The position numbers were made by a program, and so were the translations under genes. Below, one piece after another: positions 55,981 to 64,000 of a DNA stretch of 64,000 nucleotides (position 1 is its first letter; each line of letters starts with the position of its first letter). A model generated the notes under the pieces. It was not told the DNA's origin. It did no database searches and saw only the letters and a program-made list of their open reading frames with translations. Location: contig JAHQWL010000093.1 in the NCBI GenBank assembly GCA_029856155.1, positions 1 to 64,000 of the forward strand, given 5' to 3'. This DNA is from Promethearchaeia archaeon. GTDB lineage: Archaea > Asgardarchaeota > Lokiarchaeia > Sigyniarchaeales > SOKP01.

Positions 55981-57402
55981 ATGATTAAATTTAGTGATAA
56001 ACAATTAAAAATACCTAAATTACTGCGACCAGTCTACTTAGCTACAGTTGGAATGTCAAAATTCGATCGTGCTTTTCCTGAAACGAGGACGGAAGAATTA
56101 TGTATTCAAGCTTTAACAGCTGCTTCAGATTTTGTTAATATGACGCCAGCAGAATTAAAAAGTTTCATTCATACTGCTTATTATGGTCATTTTGCCGATC
56201 ATTTTGGTGATCAATTACTTGGAGAGGCTGTGATTCATGATAGACTCGGACTTGATCCTTTAGGAACTATTGGTATCAAGACGGGGGGCGCAACAGGTGG
56301 ATCAACAATGTGGGAAGCAATTAAAGCCGTTGCTTCAGGATATAGTGATTGTGCTTTAGCCTTAGGATGGGAGCGAATGGATGAAGTGCCTACTGATGAA
56401 GGTAATCATCTTATATCATGTGCTGCAGATAAAGATTGGGAAACTCCCCTGGGACATATATATACTGGTTATTATGCTGTTATGGCTCAAAGATATTGGC
56501 AAATTTTTGGGAAAGCTGAAGATTCTTTTAGGAAAACAATGGCAGAAATTGCTGTTAAAAACCGAGGCTATGCCAGAATGAATCCTCATGCCCATGGCCC
56601 CATGGAGATCACTGTGGAGGATGTAATTAACTCTCCTGTTATAGCATATCCTCTTCGCGTTTTAGATTGTTGTTTGATGAGCGTGGGCGCAGCATGTGGA
56701 ATTGTATGTGATGAAAAAACAGCCTATGAAATAACGGACAACCCACTTCGGATCTGGATAGGTGCGGGGAGCCATACACTCAGAGTTGCGGATCGTCGTG
56801 ATATGAAGATCCCACTTTTACCAAATGAGGAATCAGGGCAATATGATGATTTAGGTAAAAAATTTCCAGGAGGAGATAGATATCCCGGATTTAGCAGCTT
56901 CTTAGCTGCTCGAATTGCTGCGTATTATGCGTATAATATGACGGGTGTTGTAGACCCCAGCGAAGATTTAGATGTTGTAGAGCTTCATGATGCTTTTACA
57001 ATTAGTGATATTCAAACCTACGAAGATATTGGAATTCGACCGTATGGGGAAGGCAGGGATTATATTGAGTCTGGAGATGCGTATGTGATTAATCCAAATA
57101 CCAATAAACCTGGAAAATTACCTAGCAATCCCTGTGGTGGCTTAATAGGGTGTATGCATGCAGTAGGAGCTACAGGATTAATGCAAATTGCGGAGATAGC
57201 TTACCATATTTGGAACAGATGGGATGAAATCCATGAACCTGAGGAAAAGTGGAAAGAATTTAGTCGAGAAAAACCAAAAGATTGGACTAGCTTACAGGTC
57301 AAAGGAGCTAAACGAGGGTTAGCCATCAGTCATGCGGGCGTCGGCTCTCATGTAACTTGTACAATAATAATGCATCCAAATCATTTAATAAAGGAGGATT
57401 AA
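55981..57402 (+). CDS. Thiolase-like protein without the nucleophilic cysteine (1)
   Basis: 473 residues, thiolase fold (COG0183). Aligned by eye with thiolases, the reactive cysteine in the CA(S/T)G motif is glycine here (TGGATGGSTM). The C-terminal GHPLGATG region keeps its histidine (GCMHAVGATG). Motifs LELHDAFT-like (VVELHDAFTISDI) and NPCGGLIG are intact. It is followed after four bases by a DUF35 gene, a pairing seen in archaeal and actinobacterial thiolases and in thiolase-like aldolases such as Ltp2, which also lack this cysteine. Without it, classic thiolytic cleavage is unlikely; retro-aldol or acyl-exchange chemistry is plausible. ATG at 55981. Confidence 0.85.
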   Translation: MIKFSDKQLKIPKLLRPVYLATVGMSKFDRAFPETRTEELCIQALTAASDFVNMTPAELKSFIHTAYYGHFADHFGDQLLGEAVIHDRLGLDPLGTIGIKTGGATGGSTMWEAIKAVASGYSDCALALGWERMDEVPTDEGNHLISCAADKDWETPLGHIYTGYYAVMAQRYWQIFGKAEDSFRKTMAEIAVKNRGYARMNPHAHGPMEITVEDVINSPVIAYPLRVLDCCLMSVGAACGIVCDEKTAYEITDNPLRIWIGAGSHTLRVADRRDMKIPLLPNEESGQYDDLGKKFPGGDRYPGFSSFLAARIAAYYAYNMTGVVDPSEDLDVVELHDAFTISDIQTYEDIGIRPYGEGRDYIESGDAYVINPNTNKPGKLPSNPCGGLIGCMHAVGATGLMQIAEIAYHIWNRWDEIHEPEEKWKEFSREKPKDWTSLQVKGAKRGLAISHAGVGSHVTCTIIMHPNHLIKED

Positions 57403-57406
57403 AAAA

Positions 57407-58009
57407 ATGCCAAAAACAGAAGATGAAAAAGGCTTTGTAGATATAGTAAATGGAAGGTATAAAGTGAGAGGTAAATTTCACATCATTGAAAGAAATCAAC
57501 CTATCTTTAATAAGGATACAGGAAAATTAGCAGGTGTCACTAATCCCAGAGATATGACATATATACACTCATATGGAGGAGAAGGTATATTTTTCGAATC
57601 TCTTGGCAAAGGAAAACTAATGGCTACAAGATGTGATAACGATAAATGTGAAACAAAAGGTTCTATTTATGAACCATTTCGAATCTATTGCCCAGATTGC
57701 TTAAGAAAAAATACTGTTGTAGATATTACTGAAAAAGCTCAAAAAACAGCAAAAATACACTCTTTTATTATTACTCATCGTTCTGGAGCTTTTAATACGC
57801 TTCCAAAACCAATCAAGTTCATAAACATTGAATTTGATGAAGAAGTAGTCACTATTCTTATGAGCGTGTTAGTTGTCGGAGAACCAGAAATAGGAAAAAG
57901 AGTTATACCAATCTTTCGTACCAAGGATCCAACCTATACCATTATGGATTTAATGTTTGTTGTTGAAGGTACAAAAGCGTCAGAACTTCCAGAGGGCTTT
58001 ACATTTTAA
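57407..58009 (+). CDS. DUF35 OB-fold/zinc-ribbon partner of the thiolase-like protein
   Basis: 200 residues. The zinc ribbon is RCDNDKCETKG (Cx4C) followed 15 residues on by YCPDC (CxxC), and the OB-fold follows (FIITHRSGAFN to MSVLVVGEPEIGKRV). DUF35 proteins bind thiolase-fold partners and can bridge their CoA tunnels. It starts with ATG 57407 immediately after the thiolase-like gene, preceded by a strong SD (AAGGAGG), so the two form a translational unit. Confidence 0.9.
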   Translation: MPKTEDEKGFVDIVNGRYKVRGKFHIIERNQPIFNKDTGKLAGVTNPRDMTYIHSYGGEGIFFESLGKGKLMATRCDNDKCETKGSIYEPFRIYCPDCLRKNTVVDITEKAQKTAKIHSFIITHRSGAFNTLPKPIKFINIEFDEEVVTILMSVLVVGEPEIGKRVIPIFRTKDPTYTIMDLMFVVEGTKASELPEGFTF

Positions 58010-58110
58010 TCCTATTTTAAAATTATTTTTTTTATTCTTATTATTAATAATTTCAAATTTAAAATTAAAAAGATAAAAAAAATTATAAAATAAAATATTG
58101 AGGAGTCTAT

Positions 58111-59013
58111 TTACTGCTGATATAAATTAAAAATTACTCTGGCCTCATCAGGAGTCGCAGGCTCACGATTTACAATTCTAGCAACTTTAACTGCCCATTC
58201 TACCTGTTCCCAACTTCCTTTGGCTAACCTACCATCAGGCATGCGAATATTATCTTCTAATCCAACCCTAATATGTCCTCCCATAGGTGCTGCACACATT
58301 GCTGCTTGGAATTGTTGTTTTGATACACCACAAACACTCCAACTAGCATCTGGTGGTTTTAGATTCATGAAATGAGCTAAATTTTCATAGGAGAATGGAA
58401 CCCCACCCAAAACTCCGAATACAAATTGAAAGTGAAGAGGAAAATCAAGAATCCGTTTAGGTTCTTGTTTTGCAAGATGAAGCATGTTGTACATACCACC
58501 AAAATCATAAATCTCAATTTCAGGTTTAACTTGTGCCTTTTTCATAGCTTTAGCAAATTTTTGAATGGTGTCAAAATCATTTGCAAAAATAAATTTAGCA
58601 CCGAGTCCGACTTGTCCAGTTTTATGGTCACCTACAGCAAAATTCATTGAGTTAGAATTTAATGAAGCTATTGGAGGTTTAAATGTCACAACAGGAGTGA
58701 TCCTGTCTTTAGGAGTTACAATTGTACTAATGGCCGTACTTAGATTAATTAAAATATCAGGAGCTTTTTCTTTGATATTATCAATTGCAGCTTTGATTAT
58801 ATCTAAATCTGCTACTGGATTACCTTTTTCTGGATGTCTAACATGAATATGGACTATTGCTGCTCCTGCTTCATAACATTTTTTTGCTTCATCGCCAAAC
58901 TCATCAGCAGTATAGGGAACTGCGGGATTCTGGTTTTTATTTGTTGCGGCACCTGTAAGAGCAGCACTTATTACTAACTTATCTGATAAATCTTCTTCTG
59001 AAATTATTATCAC
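58111..59013 (-). CDS. Beta-keto acid cleavage enzyme (BKACE, DUF849)
   Basis: 300 residues. The family converts a beta-keto acid plus acetyl-CoA to acetoacetate plus a new acyl-CoA, using a divalent metal. The metal-binding HIHVRHPEKGNP sequence is intact. Also typical are AALTGAATNKNQNPAVP (N-terminal), GGHIRVGLEDNI, and the final PATPDEAR. Its neighbours are acyl-CoA enzymes on both sides; its product could be used by the acyl-CoA synthetase or thiolase-like enzymes. Substrate range in this family is wide. ATG 59013. Confidence 0.9.
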   Translation of the reverse strand: MIIISEEDLSDKLVISAALTGAATNKNQNPAVPYTADEFGDEAKKCYEAGAAIVHIHVRHPEKGNPVADLDIIKAAIDNIKEKAPDILINLSTAISTIVTPKDRITPVVTFKPPIASLNSNSMNFAVGDHKTGQVGLGAKFIFANDFDTIQKFAKAMKKAQVKPEIEIYDFGGMYNMLHLAKQEPKRILDFPLHFQFVFGVLGGVPFSYENLAHFMNLKPPDASWSVCGVSKQQFQAAMCAAPMGGHIRVGLEDNIRMPDGRLAKGSWEQVEWAVKVARIVNREPATPDEARVIFNLYQQ

Positions 59014-59231
59014 TTTTTAAAATTTCTTTTATAGTTTTTAAACTTAGATTACTATTGAAAATAGATATCATTCAAATTAATATGTTTTATCTTCATATTA
59101 AAATTTATTTAGAAATGTTAAATAAATCCTCAATGAAATTCGATAAATATTGTAAAATTTATAAAAGAAAAAATATATTTTTGCTTGTTTAAATCAATAA
59201 TTACTTGTTTTACAAAAATGAGGAAATAAAT

Positions 59232-60782
59232 ATGAATCTAAGAGAATTAGTTAAAACTCAAGCAGAAAAGTATAAGGATAAACCTTTTCTATATTGGGAT
59301 GATATAACAGTCTCCTATGCTCAGTTGGATGAATTGACAAATAAGGTAGCGAATTTTTTATACGATTTAGGTATAAGAAAAGGAGATAAAGTAAGTGTTT
59401 ATTTGCCAAATATGCCTCAATTCGTGTATTTATATTTAGGGATTCCTAAGATAGGAGCAATTACTGGACCTGTAAATGCGTTATTTAAACCTAGAGAAGT
59501 TAAATTCGTAGTTGGTCATTCAGAAGCTAAAGCCATAGTAACTATTCCACAATTCTTGGAAATAATCAACCAAATAAAAGGAGAGCTTCCCAATTTAAAA
59601 CATATAATCGTAATTGGCGAGCCTGTAGAAGGAACCTTAAATTTTAACGAATTAATGGAAAAAACATCATCAGATGCACCTCCTGAAGTGGAAATAGATG
59701 AAAAAGAAGATCCTGCAGCAATACTTTATACGTCAGGTACCACTGGTTTTCCTAAAGGTGTATTACAGACCCATTATAATATTAGACGAAATGCTGAAAT
59801 GATAAAAGATTTCATGGACGCTAAGGAACATTATCGATTTATGCTAATTTTACCATTATTCCATGTTAATGCCCAAATAGTTACTATTATGGGTCCACTT
59901 ACAATAGGAGCGAGTTGTATTTTAACTCGTGGATTTTCAGCTAAAACTCATTGGGAAACTGTTGCAAAATACAAAGCATCTACTTTTAGTTGTGTTCCAA
60001 CAGTACTTTCTGTTTTACTCAAGATGCCACATGAAAATCTTGATCTATCATCATTAGAATTTGTCATATGTGGAGCGGCTCCTTTACCTGTAGAGGTGTT
60101 TAAAGCATTTGAAGAGAAATTTGATTGCAAAGTAATTGAGGGTTATGGTCTCACAGAAGGTACTTGTGCTTCTTCGGTTAATCCTTTACCAACAGAAACA
60201 GAAGACCGACGGAAAATAGGTAGCATCGGTTTAGCTTTACCAGGTAATGAAATGAAAATTGTGGATAGTCAAGGCAATGATCTTCCACCGAATACAAAAG
60301 GTGAAATTGTTATTAGAGGCGATAACATTATGAAAGAATATTTCAAAAACCCTGAGGCAAACGCTGAAACTCTTAAAGGCGATTGGTTGTATACAGGAGA
60401 TATTGGCCACATGGATGAGGATGGCTTTTTCTACATAACTGATCGCAAAAAAGACATGATAATCCGAGGAGGAGAAAATATATATCCACGTGAAATAGAG
60501 GAGGTACTATATTCACATCCAGCAGTTTCTCTGGGAACAGTTATAGGTGTACGGGATGAAATCTATGGAGAACTTCCTAAAGCATTTATTGTATTGAAAG
60601 AAGGTCAATCTGCTACAGAGGAAGAGATTATTGAATATTGTAAAAAACATCTAGCTGACTTTAAAGTTCCAAAATATGTGGAATTTCGGGACAGTCTGCC
60701 TCAAACTCCTACAGGAAAAATAATGAAACAACCCCTTCGTGAAGAGGAGGAAGCTAAAACTGGTAGAGTCTTTGCTACTTAA
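59232..60782 (+). CDS. AMP-forming acyl-CoA synthetase
   Basis: Activates a carboxylic acid with ATP and CoA. The AMP-binding P-loop is YTSGTTGFPKG, the hinge region is YTGDIGHMDEDGFFYITDRKKDMI, and the adenylation lysine is in PQTPTGKIMKQ. Motif GYGLTEG is present. Start chosen as ATG 59232 (MNLREL) because GAGG lies 9 bases upstream; TTG 59205 is alternative. About 516 residues. Likely fatty or branched/aromatic acid substrate. It opens the plus-strand run of thiolase-like genes, though 160 bases precede the next gene. Confidence 0.92.
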   Translation: MNLRELVKTQAEKYKDKPFLYWDDITVSYAQLDELTNKVANFLYDLGIRKGDKVSVYLPNMPQFVYLYLGIPKIGAITGPVNALFKPREVKFVVGHSEAKAIVTIPQFLEIINQIKGELPNLKHIIVIGEPVEGTLNFNELMEKTSSDAPPEVEIDEKEDPAAILYTSGTTGFPKGVLQTHYNIRRNAEMIKDFMDAKEHYRFMLILPLFHVNAQIVTIMGPLTIGASCILTRGFSAKTHWETVAKYKASTFSCVPTVLSVLLKMPHENLDLSSLEFVICGAAPLPVEVFKAFEEKFDCKVIEGYGLTEGTCASSVNPLPTETEDRRKIGSIGLALPGNEMKIVDSQGNDLPPNTKGEIVIRGDNIMKEYFKNPEANAETLKGDWLYTGDIGHMDEDGFFYITDRKKDMIIRGGENIYPREIEEVLYSHPAVSLGTVIGVRDEIYGELPKAFIVLKEGQSATEEEIIEYCKKHLADFKVPKYVEFRDSLPQTPTGKIMKQPLREEEEAKTGRVFAT

Positions 60783-60941
60783 TTTTTATTAATTTTCCAA
60801 TTTCATTTTCTTTTTTTATAATGATTTTTCTAAAATAGCCTCATACTTATTTTTTTTCAAATTTTAAATTTCAAAAGATTTTTTAGATGATACAATCAAT
60901 ATTATAATAATTTCTAATAATATTAAAAGAGAAAAGTAAAA

Positions 60942-62084
60942 ATGGATAAAGTAGCAATAGTTGGATGTTCTCAAACAAAATATGAAGCAGAAAAAATTGA
61001 TTTAACAATTTCAGAACTGGTTTTTGAAGTTGTTAAGAAGCTACATAACGAATTGGGAATTACAAATGATGATGTTGGTTGTGTAATTACCGGTTCTAAT
61101 GATTTTAATGATGGAAGAACAATAGCAAATATGGCGATTCAAGATGCGGTTGGGTCAGTTAGAAAAGCAGAATCTCGAGTTTCTGGAGATGGAGCATTTG
61201 CTTATGTGTATGGGGCTATGAGGGTTCTTTCTGGAGAATATGATACTGTTTTGGTTGTTTCACACTCTAAATGTTCAGAAGGTGATCAATATCTTATAAA
61301 TAATTCAATATTTGATCCATTTTATCAACGACATTTAGGTTTAGATCAAATATCTTCTGCTGGTTTAATGGCAAATATGTACATGAGTAAATATGGCATT
61401 AATGAAGAACAAGCTGCAGAAGTAGTGGTAAAAAATCGAAAAAATGCTATTAAAAATCCCTATGCACACCTGCAAAATGAAGTTTCAATTGATGAAGTTT
61501 TGAATTCGCCTATGATGGCATATCCCTTAAAAGAATTAGATTTTCCTCCATATAGTGATGGAGCAGTTGCAATGCTTCTCACTAATGAAGAAAATGCTAG
61601 GAAGTTTACTGATACGCCTGTATGGTTAAAAGGATATGCTAGTTGTACTGATGCTTATTATCTTGGACATCGAAATATGACTGATTTAATAGGTTTGGAG
61701 CTTGCTGCAAAAGAAGCTTTTAAAATGGCTGAAATTAATAATCCAATAAAAGAACTAGATGTAGCAGAAGTTTTTGAAGCTTTTTCTGTGCATGAGCTTA
61801 TGATTTATGAAGCTTTAGGATTCTGTGGAAAAGGAGAGGGTGGAAAATTTATTGAAAATGGAGAAACGCAAATAGATGGATCAATTCCAGTAAATCCATC
61901 CGGAGGAGTATTATCTAGCAATGTTGCAATGGCTAATGGTTTAATTCGAGTATCAGAGATTGCTTTACAATTAATGGATAAAGCAGAAAGACGGCAAATA
62001 TCTGATGCAAAAACAGGATTAGCTTATGGAATGAATGGGATATGCTCACAAGGGAATTGTGTATTAATATTCGGAGGTGAATAA
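60942..62084 (+). CDS. Thiolase-like protein without the nucleophilic cysteine (2)
   Basis: 380 residues of thiolase fold. The usual cysteine position is arginine in AESRVSGDGAFA. The active histidine region GHPxG is also lost (VLSSNVAMANG has asparagine). The C-terminus carries GICSQGNC, where a cysteine remains. VFEAFSVHEL and NPSGGVLSS show the fold is conserved. The stop is three bases before the next thiolase-like ATG, suggesting a heteromeric enzyme. Its own catalytic role may be structural. ATG 60942; SD AGAGAA about 9 bases upstream. Confidence 0.85.
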   Translation: MDKVAIVGCSQTKYEAEKIDLTISELVFEVVKKLHNELGITNDDVGCVITGSNDFNDGRTIANMAIQDAVGSVRKAESRVSGDGAFAYVYGAMRVLSGEYDTVLVVSHSKCSEGDQYLINNSIFDPFYQRHLGLDQISSAGLMANMYMSKYGINEEQAAEVVVKNRKNAIKNPYAHLQNEVSIDEVLNSPMMAYPLKELDFPPYSDGAVAMLLTNEENARKFTDTPVWLKGYASCTDAYYLGHRNMTDLIGLELAAKEAFKMAEINNPIKELDVAEVFEAFSVHELMIYEALGFCGKGEGGKFIENGETQIDGSIPVNPSGGVLSSNVAMANGLIRVSEIALQLMDKAERRQISDAKTGLAYGMNGICSQGNCVLIFGGE

Positions 62085-62087
62085 AAG

Positions 62088-63260
62088 ATGCCAAAAAATA
62101 ATGTAGCAATTGTAGGAATAGGGCAAACTAAATTTAGAAGTAAAAGAAGAGATGTGAATATTCCTGAAATGATCTATGAAGCTGTTAAAATGGCGCTTGA
62201 TGATGCTCAAATGGATTATAAAGATATTGATGCAATTCTCATAGGCAATATGGACCATTTTGAGGGCATAAATTTCTCTGAGATGTGGTGTGGGATTGAT
62301 GCCGCGCCAGGATATTTAAAGCCTGTGGTAAAAATTGCTACAGGTGGAACAACAGGTTCGTCTTTAGGTATTTGTGGATATTATAATATTGCTTCTGGGA
62401 TATATAAAAATGTATTAATTGTAGGATGGGAAAAGCTTAATGAGGGCGGTGCTACTACAGGAATAATTACTGCTTTTGATCCAGTATGGGAGCGTCCTTC
62501 ATTAGCAGGTGCTTTAGGACCCCTCGCTTTAATGGCTAATATTTACGCTGCTAAATATGGAATTACATCAGAACAAGCAGCAAAAGTAACTGTTAAAAAT
62601 AGGAGGAATGCTGCCAATAATCCATTTGCCCACATACAAATGCCTAATATTACTATAGATGATGTGATGAATTCTCAAATGATATCTTATCCATTAAGAT
62701 TACATGATTGTTGCCCTCAAAGTGAAGGCGCTTGTGCTGTTATCTATGCTAATGAAGAAGAAACAAAAAAGATTACAGATAATCCTGCTTGGTTTAAAGG
62801 AGTTTCAACAGCTCATTACTACACATTTGGTTGTGATGATTTGATGTTTGATTTACCCACAGCTACTATAGCGTCCAAGAAGATATATAAAAAGGTAGGG
62901 ATAAAAAATCCAATAAAAGATCTTGACGTTGCTGAGATATATGAGCCTACATCATGGTCAGAGCTAAGTTGGACTGAAGCCTTGGGGTTTTGTGGCAGAG
63001 GAGAAGGAGGTAAGTTATTGGATGAGGGTATAACTCAAATGGATGGAGAATTACCGGTTAATCCCTCTGGAGGTGTGTTAAGTACTAATCCTATTGGGGC
63101 AACAGCATTAGTGCGATTTGCAGAAGCAGCAATTCAAGTTATGGGGAGAGGAGGAAAGCGACAAATCTCTGATGTCGAAACAGCAATGGGAATGGGATTT
63201 GGTGGGTCTCTTTGGACTGAATTAGCAATATTAGGAAGAAATCCAAATCCGTTGAGGTGA
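62088..63260 (+). CDS. Thiolase-like protein without the nucleophilic cysteine (3)
   Basis: 390 residues of thiolase fold. The cysteine position is glycine in ATGGTTGSSLG, and GHPLGATG reads STNPIGATA, so the histidine is also gone. IYEPTSWSEL and NPSGGVLST are family blocks. It is tightly linked to the preceding thiolase-like gene (three bases) and its stop overlaps the following DUF35 region. The two thiolase-like proteins plus the two DUF35 proteins may form one complex. ATG 62088. Confidence 0.85.
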   Translation: MPKNNVAIVGIGQTKFRSKRRDVNIPEMIYEAVKMALDDAQMDYKDIDAILIGNMDHFEGINFSEMWCGIDAAPGYLKPVVKIATGGTTGSSLGICGYYNIASGIYKNVLIVGWEKLNEGGATTGIITAFDPVWERPSLAGALGPLALMANIYAAKYGITSEQAAKVTVKNRRNAANNPFAHIQMPNITIDDVMNSQMISYPLRLHDCCPQSEGACAVIYANEEETKKITDNPAWFKGVSTAHYYTFGCDDLMFDLPTATIASKKIYKKVGIKNPIKDLDVAEIYEPTSWSELSWTEALGFCGRGEGGKLLDEGITQMDGELPVNPSGGVLSTNPIGATALVRFAEAAIQVMGRGGKRQISDVETAMGMGFGGSLWTELAILGRNPNPLR

Positions 63261-63265
63261 TAGAA

Positions 63266-63742
63266 ATGGGAAAAAAAGAAAAGGAATTTCAGATTAAATG
63301 GAAAACAGATTTACCTTATAGGTATTCCATAGGAAAGTTAGCTGTCAAATATTTTGAAGAACTTAAAAATAAGAAGATTATGGGTTCTAAGTGCCCAAAA
63401 TGTGGTAAAAGATTTATGCCTCCCAGAGCTGTATGCGCTGATTGTCTTGTAGAAATGACTTTGGAAGACATGATAGAACTTTCTCCAAAAGGTACTTTAG
63501 AGGGATTTACAGTGGTCAATTATCCGTTTGTTGACCCTAATACAGGAGGTATGCGTCCATTCCCTTATGGATATGGAATTTTCAAATTAGATGGAGCTGA
63601 TACGTATATGATGCATTTTGTTAATGAAACTGACCACACTAAATTTAAAATTGGACAAAGAGTTGAAGCAGTGTTCAAAGAGAAAACAGAAGGAGATATT
63701 TATGATATCCCATATTTCAAACTTATAAGGGAGGAGGAATAA
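63266..63742 (+). CDS. DUF35 OB-fold/zinc-ribbon protein (2)
   Basis: 159 residues. Canonical DUF35: rubredoxin-like CPKCGKRFMPPRAVCADC zinc ribbon near the N-terminus, then an OB-fold with FTVVNYPFVDP and FKIGQRVEAVF. Start taken as ATG 63266 because GAGGTGA at 63254-63260 is a strong SD five bases upstream; GTG 63257 would overlap that SD. The TAA overlaps the next ATG by one base. Likely subunit of the thiolase-like complex encoded just before it. Confidence 0.9.
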   Translation: MGKKEKEFQIKWKTDLPYRYSIGKLAVKYFEELKNKKIMGSKCPKCGKRFMPPRAVCADCLVEMTLEDMIELSPKGTLEGFTVVNYPFVDPNTGGMRPFPYGYGIFKLDGADTYMMHFVNETDHTKFKIGQRVEAVFKEKTEGDIYDIPYFKLIREEE

Positions 63743-64000
63743 TGGAGGGAGAGAAAATGAATGAGGAATTAGAAAAGAAAGTATTTAGAGGAAGAATTAA
63801 AGTACCTTATAAACATACAGCTGGAGCTTATGTTGAAAAGTTCATAACTGAAATCGGAAAAAATAACAAAATAATGGGCGTAAGATGTCCTAAATGTGGA
63901 AAAGTGTTTGTACCTCCAAAAATGATCTGCTTTAAATGCTTCGAGAAGATGGAAGAATGGGTAGAGGTTGGAAATCAAGGAACAGTTAAAGGTTTCACTG
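63742..64000 (+). CDS. DUF35 protein (3), partial at the window end
   Basis: Starts at ATG 63742, overlapping the TAA of the previous DUF35 gene, with GGAGGA upstream; ATG 63757 is another possible start. It reads CPKCGKVFVPPKMICFKC, the DUF35 zinc ribbon, and then EWVEVGNQGTVKGF. It runs off the window, so length and C-terminus are unknown. The basic start KVFRGRIKVPYKHTAGAY resembles the extended N-terminal helix of DUF35 proteins that bind thiolases. Confidence 0.85.
   Translation, partial: MEGEKMNEELEKKVFRGRIKVPYKHTAGAYVEKFITEIGKNNKIMGVRCPKCGKVFVPPKMICFKCFEKMEEWVEVGNQGTVKGFT

Noticed and set aside
55981..63260. Calling the three thiolase-fold genes acetyl-CoA acetyltransferases
   Set aside because: All three lack the nucleophilic cysteine, so the ordinary thiolase name would overstate the function.

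Overview
The window is A+T-rich DNA, dense with short-spaced genes on both strands. The gene content points to an Asgard archaeon that has a tetrahydromethanopterin (H4MPT) C1 pathway, so a Lokiarchaeia-like lineage is most likely. Reasons: an archaeal XPD helicase, archaeal glycyl-tRNA synthetase, archaemetzincin and two-subunit glycine dehydrogenase; Mch, Mtd and Ftr of the H4MPT pathway; and eukaryote-like proteins (a Ras-like GTPase, a Rag/Gtr-like GTPase with a C-terminal extension, a presenilin-family protease). Several starts are GTG or TTG, and TATA-like boxes lie about 25-35 bases before many starts. The lineage is inferred from gene families only. I found no tRNA, rRNA, CRISPR array, insertion sequence or phage gene.

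Layout. 0.2-3.3 kb: glycogen/starch synthase and an MFS transporter. 3.2-9.7 kb, minus strand: the glycine cleavage operon gcvT-gcvH-gcvPA-gcvPB, then an XPD helicase that has no ATG, GTG or TTG start before its Walker A motif. 9.8-16 kb: membrane protein, Ras-like GTPase, FrhB-like F420 oxidoreductase with a palindromic operator candidate, membrane-anchored M1 aminopeptidase and several very small proteins. 16-17.8 kb: an SCP2-like gene broken by two compensating frameshifts at A8 runs, then a leucine-rich-repeat protein. 17.8-25.4 kb: 3-hydroxyacyl-CoA dehydrogenase, presenilin homologue, archaemetzincin, glycosyltransferase, an unknown gene again without a normal start, and mch. 25.5-34.2 kb: RecJ-like DHH protein, beta-CASP nuclease, MTA phosphorylase, PfkB kinase, apt, Rag-like GTPase, mtd and ftr. 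34.3-49.6 kb: two large exported proteins, glyS, membrane and coiled-coil proteins, GNAT, two TPR proteins, HAD hydrolase, a C_GCAxxG_C_C protein and an AmrS-like radical SAM enzyme. 49.7-55.8 kb: membrane protein, bacterial-type glycerol-3-phosphate dehydrogenase, a CheY-like receiver, a DEDD nuclease, a methyltransferase and an acyl-CoA dehydrogenase. 56-64 kb: acyl-CoA metabolism, with three thiolase-fold proteins, three DUF35 partners (the last cut by the window end), a beta-keto acid cleavage enzyme and an acyl-CoA synthetase.

How the genes fit together. Glycine cleavage feeds C1 units toward tetrahydropterin carriers. Mch, Mtd and Ftr handle the formyl-to-methylene steps on H4MPT, and the FrhB-like protein could exchange electrons with F420, which Mtd uses. 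The 3-hydroxyacyl-CoA dehydrogenase, acyl-CoA dehydrogenase, acyl-CoA synthetase, BKACE and thiolase/DUF35 pairs suggest activation and chain cleavage or condensation of acyl-CoA compounds. MTA phosphorylase, the PfkB kinase and apt form a nucleoside salvage neighbourhood.

Main points for a second look: all three thiolase-fold proteins lack the nucleophilic cysteine and are paired with DUF35 proteins, as in thiolase-like aldolases; two genes appear to begin at AUA or to be damaged at the 5' end; one gene has paired frameshifts; and several inverted repeats sit at promoters.
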